A DNA stretch of 64,000 bases from Thalassotalea euphylliae (GTDB lineage Bacteria; Pseudomonadota; Gammaproteobacteria; Enterobacterales; Alteromonadaceae): the NCBI RefSeq assembly GCF_003390375.1, contig NZ_QUOT01000001.1:124001-188000 (forward strand), written 5' to 3'. A program made the position numbers and the translations under genes. The notes beneath the pieces are model-generated. The model saw only the letters and a list, made by a program, of their open reading frames with translations, was not told the origin of the DNA and made no database searches. Shown one piece after another: positions 15,241-24,053 of the stretch. Within the stretch, counting starts at the first letter, position 1. Each line of letters opens with the position of its first letter.

Positions 15241-15334
15241 TAACGCCCGCATAATGGGCAAAAAATTGTTGGCTAAAATCAGCGACGAAGGAGCAAAAGC
15301 CAACACTTTTTTGTCCCTGTTAATGCGCTTGTTA
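15241..15334 (-). other. attC F (first cassette recombination site)
   Basis: Complete 94-bp site. On the plus strand it runs TAACGCCCGCATAATGGGC to GTCCCTGTTAATGCGCTTGTTA, with pairing arms AAAAATTGTTGGCT and GCCAACACTTTTTTG. R' and R'' cores are both good. It belongs to the first cassette. Confidence 0.92.
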
Positions 15335-15892
15335 GCTTTTCAATGCTATGAATTGCAAAATAAAACTAATAAATAAGATACCATACCCTAGAAACCTTGG
15401 AGCTTGATCCTCTCCAAGCCACTTCTCTTCTGTTTTCATTGCCAACTTTATTGGAAGTTGTAGCACCGACAATAAAGCTGCATAGGTAAATAGAAAACAA
15501 AAAATTAATGGGGTAACCATGTAAGTACCAGTCGCGATGAGCCAGCCTCCTATACGCACATTAGGTAAATAATATCCAATAACCATCAAGCCAATAGAAC
15601 TGGCAGGGTAATAGGAAATTCTCTGAATGAGTTCATCACTTGGCTGATACACAATGTAAACTGCAAAAAGAGACAGCAAAGAAACGTAAAAGCCGATAGC
15701 TTTTATTACAGATATGGCTTCGTGATCCTTTTCATCAAATTCAGACTTGAATAAAATCAACGGGCTTAAGTCATGCGATGCAACTCTGGATAGAAGATCC
15801 CTAGACTTACGAAGGAACTTCGGTTTAACTACATCCAAAGCTAGGAGACCCGTACCAAACGCACCAAGAAAAATAGCAGTTTCACTTATCAT
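15332..15892 (-). CDS. Membrane protein of unknown function, first cassette
   Basis: 186 residues with about four to five hydrophobic segments: 5-19, 64-83, 100-115, 120-144 and 168-183. The N-terminal soluble loop (KPKFLRKSRDLLSRVASHD) is basic. Its ATG is only about 35 bases from the attI junction and has no clear ribosome-binding site, so it may rely on the integron's own promoter and leader. Its stop codon TAA is formed by the attC R'' core. First-position cassettes are normally the most recently inserted and best expressed. I do not recognise the family. Confidence 0.7.
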   Translation of the reverse strand: MISETAIFLGAFGTGLLALDVVKPKFLRKSRDLLSRVASHDLSPLILFKSEFDEKDHEAISVIKAIGFYVSLLSLFAVYIVYQPSDELIQRISYYPASSIGLMVIGYYLPNVRIGGWLIATGTYMVTPLIFCFLFTYAALLSVLQLPIKLAMKTEEKWLGEDQAPRFLGYGILFISFILQFIALKS

Positions 15893-15924
15893 ATCTAAAA
15901 ATTAATACCGTACTTTCCAAAAAA

Positions 15925-16110
15925 AGCTAACAATTTATTATGCGACAAAATGTCCAATTTTCTCCTGACGTTTTGTCCAATAATATTCTTCATATTTATT
16001 AACCATACCTTAAGCTTATAATTTTAAATAGTATTTCTCCCGATGTTTTTATAGCGCAGGCGAAATTGGACAAAATGTCCACGATCCTGAAATCTTGCAA
16101 AATTCACCGT
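15925..16110 (-). other. attI site and spacer between cassettes and intI
   Basis: The crossover core reads GTTAGCT on the minus strand (15925-15931), where the first cassette joins. Between this and intI lie three related motifs around GACAAAATGTCC, at 15944-15956, 15967-15980 (GACGTTTTGTCC) and 16068-16080 (GGACAAAATGTCC, a perfect palindrome with a 3-bp centre). They may be integrase or regulator binding sites. The cassette promoter Pc should be here or in intI, but I could not assign it. Confidence 0.7.
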
Positions 16111-16128
16111 TGCTGTATATAAATACAG
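16095..16128 (+). promoter_or_regulatory. intI promoter overlapped by a LexA (SOS) box
   Basis: TTGCAA (16095-16100) and TATAAA (16118-16123) are spaced by 17 bp. The -10 lies inside CTGTATATAAATACAG (16113-16128), which fits the gammaproteobacterial LexA box CTGT-N8-ACAG. LexA binding here would block transcription, and DNA damage would release it. SOS control of intI is established for other integrons (Guerin et al. 2009). Confidence 0.88.
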
Positions 16129-16164
16129 TTAATGATTTTGAATCACTATTATTGAGGGACAATA

Positions 16165-17127
16165 ATGAAATCGCAGTTTTTAATGTCTATTCATGACTAT
16201 ATGTATCAACGTCGATACGCAAAACGGACGATTGCTTCTTATCTTAAAGTGATTGCTGACTTTATTCGGTTTCATGAGTTTACTCACCCTAAAGATATGC
16301 ATGACAAGGAGGTTGAGGCTTTTCTTACATATATTGTCATTCGTAAAAATGTAGCACCAAAAACGCAGGCATTGGCGCTAAACGCGTTAAGTTTTTTATA
16401 CCGCGAAATTTTGAACAACCCGCTTGGAGTAGAGCTAGCATTTGTGAAAAGTCAGCGGCAAACCAAATTGCCTGTGGTGTTAACCAAGGGAGAAGTTAAG
16501 CGGCTAATGAGCTTTATTGCTGCAAAACATCATTTGCTGGTAAGTTTACTCTATGGCAGTGGACTACGTTTAATGGAAGCCGCGAGGCTAAGGGTGATTG
16601 ATGTAGATACCGACTATCAGTGTTTACGTATTTTTAACGGCAAAGGTGGCAAACACAGAGTGGTTACCTTAGCGCCTGAATTAATTCCGAAGCTTACTGC
16701 GCAAATTGACCAAGTGAAGTATTTGTTGTCGTGTGATGTTGAAAATAATCGCTACAGTGGGGTTTGGCTTCCACACCGTTTACGTGAAAAATATAGTGGT
16801 GCAAACAAAACTTTGATTTGGCAGTATGTTTTTCCTGCAAGTAGGCTAAGCACAGATGCTGAAAGTGGGTTACTTAGGAGGCATCATATCAATGAAAAGC
16901 AGATCCAACGAACGATAAAACAGGCCAGCGCAAATGCACAAATAAACAAGCATGTAACGCCACACACATTGCGACATTCTTTTGCTACACATTTGTTACA
17001 ATCAGGTGCCGATATTCGTACGGTTCAAGATCAACTCGGGCATAGCGATGTGAAAACAACACAAATTTACACCCACATATTGCAGCAAGGCGCAAATGGG
17101 GTACGAAGCCCTCTTTCTGACTTATAG
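16165..17127 (+). CDS. intI: Integron integrase IntI (tyrosine recombinase)
   Basis: 320 residues, the same length as Vibrio cholerae IntIA. The N-terminal SAM-like DNA-binding domain covers about 1-90. The catalytic domain has Arg in YGSGLRLMEAARLR, Lys in GKGGKHR, HTLRHSFATHLL, then GHSDVKTTQIYTH with the Tyr nucleophile. The integron-specific insert between the Lys and the HxxR box is present (SGLLRRHHINEKQIQRTIKQA). GAGGGA precedes the ATG. It is transcribed away from the cassettes. It recombines attC with attI to insert and shuffle cassettes. The frame is intact and so probably functional. Confidence 0.96.
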   Translation: MKSQFLMSIHDYMYQRRYAKRTIASYLKVIADFIRFHEFTHPKDMHDKEVEAFLTYIVIRKNVAPKTQALALNALSFLYREILNNPLGVELAFVKSQRQTKLPVVLTKGEVKRLMSFIAAKHHLLVSLLYGSGLRLMEAARLRVIDVDTDYQCLRIFNGKGGKHRVVTLAPELIPKLTAQIDQVKYLLSCDVENNRYSGVWLPHRLREKYSGANKTLIWQYVFPASRLSTDAESGLLRRHHINEKQIQRTIKQASANAQINKHVTPHTLRHSFATHLLQSGADIRTVQDQLGHSDVKTTQIYTHILQQGANGVRSPLSDL

Positions 17128-17168
17128 AAACCTAATTTATCAAAACAAGACTTACAAAATCAGTTAAA

Positions 17169-17213
17169 AAAAAGCCGCTAAGTTGCGCAAAATAGGGCAG
17201 TTCAGCGGCTTTT
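17169..17213. terminator. Bidirectional terminator between intI and ybiT
   Basis: The arms AAAAAGCCGCT and AGCGGCTTTT pair around a loop of about 23 bases. Runs of A and T on either side allow it to serve both converging genes. Confidence 0.65.
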
Positions 17214-17239
17214 AATTCAGTTACTTAGGCAGTAAATGA

Positions 17240-18829
17240 TTATTTGCTTTGCGAAGCTAAGTATTCGTCGTAAGTACCAGCAAAATCGGTATAACCATCA
17301 GCGGTGATTTCGATAATACGCGTTGCCAAGCTAGAAACGAATTCACGGTCATGCGATACGAAAACTAAAGAGCCTTCAAATTGCTCCAACGCCATATTTA
17401 ATGACTCGATCGACTCCATATCTAAGTGGTTAGTTGGTTCATCCATCACTAAAATATTTGGCTTTTGCATCATTAGCTTGCCGAACAACATACGCCCTTG
17501 TTCACCACCAGATAGCACTTTCACTGACTTTTTAATATCGTCAGCAGAGAATAACATACGGCCTAAGAAGCCGCGAATAGTCTGCTCGTCGTCACCTTCT
17601 TTACGCCATTGGCTCATCCAGTCGAATAAGTTCATGTCCTCTTCAAACTCGTGAGCGTGATCTTGCGCGTAGTAACCTATGTTGTGATTTTCTGACCATT
17701 TCACTTCACCCGAATCTGGGGCTAATTCGCTCATTAAGGTACGTAAGAAAGTGGTTTTACCGACACCGTTCTCACCAATAACCGCAATGCGCTCACCCAC
17801 TTCTGCCATTAAGTTGATGTTTTTTAGCACGTGTAAATCGTCGAAGCTTTTGTTTAAGCCTTCAATTTCAATCACGTTTCTGAACAAGGGCTTTTCTTGT
17901 TCAAAGCGAATGAATGGGTTAACACGGCTGGAAGCTTTTACTTCATCTAATTGAATTTTATCAATTTGCTTAGCGCGTGACGTGGCTTGCTTTGCTTTAG
18001 AAGCGTTAGCCGAGAAGCGCGCTACGAATGTTTTTAACTCAGCAATTTGTGCTTGCTTCTTAGCGTTGTCAGCTAATAAACGAGCGCGGGCTTGCGTAGC
18101 CGCCAGCATATATTCGTCGTAGTTACCTGGGTAAACACGCAGCTCGCCATAGTCTAAATCTGCCATGTGGGTACACACTGAGTTTAAGAAGTGACGGTCA
18201 TGGGAAATAATGATCATGGTTGAATCACGTTCGTTTAGCGTGTCTTCAAGCCACTTGATGGTGTGAATATCCAAGTTGTTGGTTGGCTCGTCGAGTAGCA
18301 GAATATCTGGATCAGAAAATAGCGCTTGGGCAAGTAACACACGTAATTTCCAGCCCGGTGCAACTTCACTCATTTTGCCGTAGTGCTGCTCGGTAGGAAT
18401 ACCCACGCCAAGTAGTAATTCACCGGCGCGGCTTTCTGCACTGTAACCGTCCATTTCTGCGTAAAGTGATTCCAAATCGCCAACACGCATACCGTCTTCT
18501 TCGCTCATTTCTGGCAGGGCGTAAATGCGATCGCGCTCTTCTTTAACTGCCCATAACTCGGTGTGACCCATAATAACGGTATCAACAACTGAGTAGTCTT
18601 CAAAAGCAAACTGGTCTTGGCGAAGCTTACCAATGCGATCGTTTTGATCTAGGCTGATGTTGCCGCCGGTTGGCTCCAAATCGCTACCTAAAATTTTCAT
18701 AAAGGTAGATTTACCACAACCATTGGCACCGATAAGACCATAGCGGTTACCGTTACCAAATTTCTGTGAAATGTTTTCAAACAGTGGCTTAGCACCAAAC
18801 TGTTGGGTGATATTGTTTGCAATTAGCAC
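17240..18829 (-). CDS. ybiT: ABC-F family ATPase YbiT
   Basis: 529 residues with two ABC cassettes joined by a coiled linker. Walker A motifs are GANGCGKST (about 34-42) and GENGVGKTT (about 350). Walker B motifs are DILLLDEPTNNLD and NILVMDEPTNHLD. The first signature is the degenerate MSEVAPGWKLRVLLAQAL usual in YbiT, and the second is LSGGEQGRM. There are no membrane segments, as in ABC-F proteins that act on the ribosome. E. coli YbiT is 530 residues. It converges on intI and marks the return to core genome. Confidence 0.93.
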   Translation of the reverse strand: MLIANNITQQFGAKPLFENISQKFGNGNRYGLIGANGCGKSTFMKILGSDLEPTGGNISLDQNDRIGKLRQDQFAFEDYSVVDTVIMGHTELWAVKEERDRIYALPEMSEEDGMRVGDLESLYAEMDGYSAESRAGELLLGVGIPTEQHYGKMSEVAPGWKLRVLLAQALFSDPDILLLDEPTNNLDIHTIKWLEDTLNERDSTMIIISHDRHFLNSVCTHMADLDYGELRVYPGNYDEYMLAATQARARLLADNAKKQAQIAELKTFVARFSANASKAKQATSRAKQIDKIQLDEVKASSRVNPFIRFEQEKPLFRNVIEIEGLNKSFDDLHVLKNINLMAEVGERIAVIGENGVGKTTFLRTLMSELAPDSGEVKWSENHNIGYYAQDHAHEFEEDMNLFDWMSQWRKEGDDEQTIRGFLGRMLFSADDIKKSVKVLSGGEQGRMLFGKLMMQKPNILVMDEPTNHLDMESIESLNMALEQFEGSLVFVSHDREFVSSLATRIIEITADGYTDFAGTYDEYLASQSK

Positions 18830-18931
18830 GTGATATTTTCCTTAGTGGAGCGGCTAGCGATAAAATGCCAGCGCTCGCAATTTAGATAATTTTAAATCTG
18901 TTTCGTCTTGTTTTAGCAGCCAGTGCTGTCG

Positions 18932-21346
18932 CTAGCGCTGGCGTCGTTTATTCTTGTTTGCTGCTGGTTTTTCGGTAGAAAACCGTGGTTTCGAACTACT
19001 TGGCTTTGAATTATTAGCTTTCGAATGATTGTGCTTATCATAAGGGCGCTTTTTACCGCTAGCGCCTGATTTTTTATCGTCACCTTGTCTATCGGTGAAT
19101 TGGTCATTACTAAAGCGCGTTAACCCTTTTTTGCCATTATTGTTCGAGGTGCTTTTTACGCCTTCGCCTTTTTTAAAGCCTTGCGCATTATTTTTGCCTT
19201 TACCGCCTTTCTTATGATGCTGATAGCTGCCTTCTTGCTTGCTTTCAGCCGGCACTAAACAGCCGGGTTTATTACCAATAAGCTTGTGGGCTAAGCCCAT
19301 TTTGGCTAAGGCTTCACGGATAAGCGGCCAGTTATTTGGATCGTGATAACGCAATATCGCCTTGTGCAGTCGGCGCTGACGGCCACCTTTAGGCACAGGC
19401 ACGCTTTCGCTGTTTTTTCTAACGTTGCGTAGCGAGTCGATTTCCGTGTGATAAAGCGTTGTCGCGTTGGCGAGTGGTGAAGGGTAAAAGTTTTGTACCT
19501 GATCTAGCTTAAAGTCATTCTCTTTTAGCCATAGCGCCAAGTTCACCATATCCATATCTGTGGTGCCTGGGTGTGCCGAAATAAAATACGGGATCAAATA
19601 CTGCTTTTTACCAACGGCTTTTGAATATTTGTCGAAAAGCTCTTTAAAGCGATAGTAGCTGCCCATACCGGGCTTCATCATTTTGTTGAGCGGGCCTTCT
19701 TCGGTATGCTCAGGCGCAATTTTTAAATAGCCGCCAACATGATGCTCAGCGAGTTCTTTCACATAAGCAGGGTCTTCTACCGCAAGGTCATATCGCACAC
19801 CAGAGGCAATCAAGACCTTTTTAATGCCTTTAACATTACGCGCTTTACGATAAAGGTTAATGGTTGGCGTATGGTCGGTATCTAAATGACCACAAATGGT
19901 CGGCCAAACACAACTTGGCTTGCGACATGTCGCCTCAGCTTTCGGGCTTTTACAGCGTAGCTGGTACATGTTGGCAGTTGGCCCGCCTAAATCAGAAATA
20001 ACGCCGGTAAAGCCCGGCACTTTTTCTTTAATATCTTCAATTTCTTGTAAAATCGACTCTTCTGAGCGCGATTGAATAATACGCCCTTCGTGCTCGGTAA
20101 TGGAACAGAAAGTACAGCCTCCGAAACAGCCGCGCATGATGTTAATTGACGTTTTGATCATGTCGTAGGCAGGAATTTTTGCCTTGCCGTATACAGGATG
20201 TGGCACGCGTTGATATGGTAGGCCAAATACGCCATCCATTTCTGCTTCTGATAGTGGGTAAGCAGGCGGGTTTAACCAGATAATGCGGTCAGCATGTTTT
20301 TGTACCAACGGCTTGGCACTGCCGGGGTTTACTTCTTGATGGAAAATACGAGAAGCATGGGCATACAGCATTTTGTTATCGCGCACTTGCTCAAAGGTTG
20401 GCAAGTTAATGTAGGTGGTTTCCCACGGCTTACTTTTCTTTTCCCACGTTTTATTTCTAAAGTCGGCTATCTGAATAGGTTGTGGTGCTTTGGTGATATC
20501 TTTTTCTGGTTCAACTGTTTGTACGTCATTTTTTACATTAGTGTTGCCTGAACTTTTAGCCGAGTCGCAAGCGTCACTAGCCGTTGTATCAATATAAGGG
20601 CTTGGGATTGGGTCAATTTTCCCCGGTTTGTCAATTGAGCGAGAATCGATGCCTTTCCAGCCGGGTAGGGCGTGCTTGGCCAAAAACGCCGTACCGCGCA
20701 CGTCAGTAATGGTGCTAACGTCTTCACCACGAGCGATACGATGGCTAACTTCCACTAACGGGCGCTCGGCATTGCCGTAAATTAAAATATCGGCCTTGGC
20801 ATCGAATAAAATTGAGCGACGTACTTTTTCTGACCAGTAATCATAATGAGCGATACGGCGCAAGCTTGCTTCAATACCGCCGAGCACTACAGGCACATCT
20901 TTATAGGCTTCTTTACAGCGCTGTGAATAAACAAGGGTAGCGCGATCGGGGCGTTTACCCCCTTCGTTGTTTGGGGTATAGGCATCGTCGTGGCGTAAAC
21001 GTCGCTCAGCGGTGTAGCGATTGATCATTGAGTCCATATTGCCTGCAGTTACGCCGAAATATAGATTTGGTTTACCCAGCTGCATAAAGGCTTCTTTAGA
21101 ATGCCAATCAGGCTGAGCAATAATGCCTACGCGAAAGCCTTGCGATTCCAGCATACGACCAATCACCGCCATGCCAAAGCTTGGGTGATCAACGTAGGCG
21201 TCACCCGTAACTAAAATAATATCGCAGCTATCCCAGCCGAGTTCGTCCATTTCTGCCCGTGACATTGGCAAAAACGGTGCCGTGCCATAGCATTCTGCCC
21301 AGTATTTTGGGTACTCAAACAAGGTGGTTTTCGGCTGTGGAATCAT
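18932..21346 (-). CDS. ygiQ: YgiQ-family radical SAM protein
   Basis: 804 residues. The N-terminal domain (about 1-330) resembles B12-binding-type folds. The radical SAM motif CFGGCTFC (CxxxCxxC) in MRGCFGGCTFCSITEHEGR ligates a 4Fe-4S cluster, at about residue 407. GVRYDLAVEDP and YLKIAPEHTEEGPLNKMMKPGMG are typical YgiQ phrases. The last 130 residues are a lysine/asparagine/serine-rich low-complexity tail (KKGGKGKNNAQG and similar). The family's reaction is unknown. No partner gene is adjacent. Confidence 0.92.
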   Translation of the reverse strand: MIPQPKTTLFEYPKYWAECYGTAPFLPMSRAEMDELGWDSCDIILVTGDAYVDHPSFGMAVIGRMLESQGFRVGIIAQPDWHSKEAFMQLGKPNLYFGVTAGNMDSMINRYTAERRLRHDDAYTPNNEGGKRPDRATLVYSQRCKEAYKDVPVVLGGIEASLRRIAHYDYWSEKVRRSILFDAKADILIYGNAERPLVEVSHRIARGEDVSTITDVRGTAFLAKHALPGWKGIDSRSIDKPGKIDPIPSPYIDTTASDACDSAKSSGNTNVKNDVQTVEPEKDITKAPQPIQIADFRNKTWEKKSKPWETTYINLPTFEQVRDNKMLYAHASRIFHQEVNPGSAKPLVQKHADRIIWLNPPAYPLSEAEMDGVFGLPYQRVPHPVYGKAKIPAYDMIKTSINIMRGCFGGCTFCSITEHEGRIIQSRSEESILQEIEDIKEKVPGFTGVISDLGGPTANMYQLRCKSPKAEATCRKPSCVWPTICGHLDTDHTPTINLYRKARNVKGIKKVLIASGVRYDLAVEDPAYVKELAEHHVGGYLKIAPEHTEEGPLNKMMKPGMGSYYRFKELFDKYSKAVGKKQYLIPYFISAHPGTTDMDMVNLALWLKENDFKLDQVQNFYPSPLANATTLYHTEIDSLRNVRKNSESVPVPKGGRQRRLHKAILRYHDPNNWPLIREALAKMGLAHKLIGNKPGCLVPAESKQEGSYQHHKKGGKGKNNAQGFKKGEGVKSTSNNNGKKGLTRFSNDQFTDRQGDDKKSGASGKKRPYDKHNHSKANNSKPSSSKPRFSTEKPAANKNKRRQR

Positions 21347-21714
21347 TAAGTTGACCTATATGTAACCTATGTATAAATAATCAATCGCTAGTAATTGTTA
21401 GCTAATTGACCGCTAAATCGCTAGCAGGCGCGCGATTATAGCAAACTAAATGATCTGTGTTTAGCGTCAACTTTCTTTAAACAATTCGATAGCTTAGTAA
21501 ATTACGACTAAGCTTTGTTTTAGTTAGAGTTTTTTGAATCTGCTGAATTCATCGGCAAATGAACGCGGTTGGTGACAACTGGTTTACATTTCCTTAACGG
21601 AAAAAATAAGGTATTTTGTGTCGCCATTACAAGTATCACGCACGATAACGTGCGCAATAACACGCAGTGCCGCGCATTAACGCACGAAAACGCATCAGGA
21701 ATTTAAACACTATC
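21347..21714. other. Divergent intergenic region with a short hairpin
   Basis: No gene is seen between ygiQ and the EAL-HDOD gene. CGCACG-ATAA-CGTGCG (21639-21654) forms a 6-bp hairpin within a run of related ACGCA-type words up to about 21692. The downstream gene's in-frame GTG at 21667 lies in this run, but ATG 21715 is preferred. Confidence 0.5.
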
Positions 21715-22926
21715 ATGTATAGTACCTATATTGCTCGACAGGCAATTTTAGACAGAAATGCCAACACCATTGGCTATGAGTTGTTGTTTCGCGACAGCCC
21801 GAAAAATGAGTTTCCACTGATTGACCCTGACGTTGCCAGTTCGAAACTGATTATTCAAAACCATATACATGGCGATATTGAAGCCATCACCATGGGTAAA
21901 ACGGCATTTATTAATTTTACCGAAGAGTGCCTAGTTAATAAGTTTCCTTTGTTGTTTGATCCTAATTCGATTGTTATCGAAATTATGAGTAAGGGAAGCG
22001 ATATCGCTCGACTGCTTAAATTAGCAAAATTGTATCATCAACGCGGCTATCAGCTAGCTTTAACCGAATACGATACCGATCCGAAGTGGGATGTATTCTT
22101 CCCGTATATTGCCTTTATTAAGGTTGATATTGACGTTATTAACCCAAAGCGCTTATTTGCTGTGACCGAGCGCATAAAGCCGCATGATATTAAGTTAGTT
22201 GCCGAAAAAGTTGAAAGTAACTTGCAGTTATTGTCGTTGGTTGAGGTCGGTTTTAACTATTACCAAGGGTACTTTTATCACGAGCCTGAAATCATTGAAG
22301 GGCAGACATTAGCACCAGTGAAAGCGCAAATGATGCAGCTAATGAATGAGGCATTTAAGACCCCGTTAGATTTCAACGCGATTGCCGATATCATTAGTCA
22401 TGATGTGCAATTAAGCGTTGGCTTGCTGAAAATGGTCAACAATGTTGCGACAGGAACTCGTGTAGAAATCACTTCACTAAAACAGGCGGTTGCTTACTTG
22501 GGCGAAGAAAAAGTTCGTCAGTTTGTTTCTATTTTGGCACTGTCAAAACTTACCACAGAAAAAACAGAGGAAGCGGCAAAACAAGCGCTGGTGACTGCAA
22601 AGTTGATGGAGGCGATCGCCAGCCAAGGAATGTTTGTCGAAATCAAAGATTTGGCTTTTATTACCGGGTTATTAAGTTCGATTGATGTTGTGCTTGGTCA
22701 GCCGATTAGTGAGGTGGTTAAGCAAATTCCACTAGCGCAACAAATTGAGTTGGCATTACTAGGTAAAGATGGATTGTTAGGCGAATTATTACAGCTCACC
22801 ACAAGCTATATTCTCGGCAATAGCGATGATATTAATAGCTTAATTGATACCTACATGTTAGACGCGCAGGTAATTCATCAAGAATTTGTGGCAGCGAGCA
22901 AATGGTGTCAAAGTTTTTCTAATTAA
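21715..22926 (+). CDS. EAL and HDOD domain signalling protein (YuxH type)
   Basis: 403 residues from the ATG at 21715 (MYSTYIARQAILDRNANTIGYELLFRD), where this family normally begins. Residues 1-190 form an EAL-like domain. Many catalytic residues of c-di-GMP phosphodiesterases seem missing (YELLFR where EALxR would be), so it is probably an inactive or binding variant. Residues about 195-390 form an HDOD domain (DFNAIADIISHDVQLSVGLLKMVNN; EEKVRQFVSILALSKL). Such proteins act in c-di-GMP-linked regulation. It has no signal peptide. Confidence 0.85.
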   Translation: MYSTYIARQAILDRNANTIGYELLFRDSPKNEFPLIDPDVASSKLIIQNHIHGDIEAITMGKTAFINFTEECLVNKFPLLFDPNSIVIEIMSKGSDIARLLKLAKLYHQRGYQLALTEYDTDPKWDVFFPYIAFIKVDIDVINPKRLFAVTERIKPHDIKLVAEKVESNLQLLSLVEVGFNYYQGYFYHEPEIIEGQTLAPVKAQMMQLMNEAFKTPLDFNAIADIISHDVQLSVGLLKMVNNVATGTRVEITSLKQAVAYLGEEKVRQFVSILALSKLTTEKTEEAAKQALVTAKLMEAIASQGMFVEIKDLAFITGLLSSIDVVLGQPISEVVKQIPLAQQIELALLGKDGLLGELLQLTTSYILGNSDDINSLIDTYMLDAQVIHQEFVAASKWCQSFSN

Positions 22927-23207
22927 CTCTCAGTCAGTTACGCTTTTATATCTAAACGAATAAATTAAGTCGAGGCAAATTAAACTAAGCCAAAAGTAAT
23001 TAGCAGGCCAAAATAAGAAAAGCCTGCTAGTTATCTAAATTGGTATTGGCACTGAATTTATGAAAAGTACTTATCGCAAGTACTCATGAAAACATGCCTG
23101 ATATTCATAAGTCGCTGGATAAACATCACGCATCGCGATGAAGTTTTGAACAATTTGGCGGGTTGCCTTAAAATTTAGTTACTTTAGCCCATCTAATAGC
23201 GAATAAC

Positions 23208-23954
23208 TTGTCCATCAAAGCCTTATTGACAACTACATTTCTCACCTTCTCGTTATTTTGCACAAAAACTCCGGCACGCGAGCACATCAACATTGGCTAT
23301 GGTGTGAATAACAGCCCGCCATATGCGTTAATTGAGCAGGAGCAGCTAACTGGAGGCGTGATTTACGATATTGCAGTACAGGTGGCTAAAGAGCTCGATT
23401 TAGACACTAATTTTGTGTTTCTCCCTAGAACAAGAGTTGAGCAATATTTGCTTGATGGCACATTAGATGTTTACTTTATTTCGAACCCAAAGTGGATAAC
23501 GGCACCTGAAATTATTTGGTCAGAGCCAATGTTTGATGAACAAAACGTTATTGTTCAACTTAGTGGTGAACAAGATTATACAAAACTTAGTGATCTTTAT
23601 GAGAAGCGCATAGGTACTGTACACGGCTATATTTATCCGGCTTTAACTGGTTCGTTCGAGCGACAAGATATTTATCGGTCAGATGTAAAGTCATTGCTAG
23701 ATAACTTTCAACGTCTCGATAAGGGCTGGATTGATGGCTTTGTAGGCTCTGATATTTTGATTCACCATGCATTGCAAAAAAGTGGTGAAGACGAACGCTT
23801 TCAAATAGCCAGTTATTTGGTCAGTCACCATGAAATTCGTACGGCGATATCACCAAAGTCTAAAATTTCTGTAGCTAAACTGCTTGCGGTTATCAATCGC
23901 TTAACGTCAGACGGTGTTATTGACAAAATATTAGCGGGTTATATCGAACATTAA
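23208..23954 (+). CDS. Periplasmic amino-acid-type solute-binding protein (SBP_bac_3-like)
   Basis: 248 residues with a signal peptide of about 23 residues (LLTTTFLTFSLFCTKTPA) and a family-3 solute-binding fold: NIGYGVNNSPPYALIEQEQLTGGVIYDIAVQVAKEL and the typical end LTSDGVIDKILAGYI. The start is TTG 23208. No ABC permease is nearby, so it may be a sensor-type receptor or an orphan. Paralogue-like proteins lie at 36200-37069. The ligand is unknown. Confidence 0.7.
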   Translation: MSIKALLTTTFLTFSLFCTKTPAREHINIGYGVNNSPPYALIEQEQLTGGVIYDIAVQVAKELDLDTNFVFLPRTRVEQYLLDGTLDVYFISNPKWITAPEIIWSEPMFDEQNVIVQLSGEQDYTKLSDLYEKRIGTVHGYIYPALTGSFERQDIYRSDVKSLLDNFQRLDKGWIDGFVGSDILIHHALQKSGEDERFQIASYLVSHHEIRTAISPKSKISVAKLLAVINRLTSDGVIDKILAGYIEH

Positions 23955-24053
23955 CCTTAGGGTTAATGACAAGTATAAAATTGATTATTATCATAGGTTT
24001 TCTAACTCTTTTGTTTTATCGGCCAGCGAATATCGTGGCCTAAGTCTTCTCTT

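Larger units (their letters stand above)
4357..15931. mobile_element. Chromosomal integron cassette array with IS insertions (intI lies just outside at 16165)
   Basis: The region from attI (near 15931) leftward to an attC remnant at 4374-4404 holds six gene cassettes. On the plus strand every attC starts TAACG and ends CTTGT(T)A with imperfect inverted arms. This is the reverse complement of VCR-like sites, so the cassettes are oriented leftward, away from intI, as expected. Order from attI: 186-residue membrane protein, 110-residue membrane protein, Fic protein, ParDE, 149-residue protein, ParD-like/RelE-ParE pair. About 7.2 kb of the region is insertion sequence. The two toxin-antitoxin pairs read against the array and have their own ribosome-binding sites and probable promoters. 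Confidence 0.88.

Noticed and set aside
16165..17127. Phage or XerC/D-type integrase rather than IntI
   Set aside because: The integron-specific insert, the SOS box and the neighbouring attC array identify IntI.
23002..23028. AGCAGGC/GCCTGCT hairpin after the EAL-HDOD gene as a terminator
   Set aside because: A 7-bp stem with a 13-base loop and no T-tract is too weak to call.
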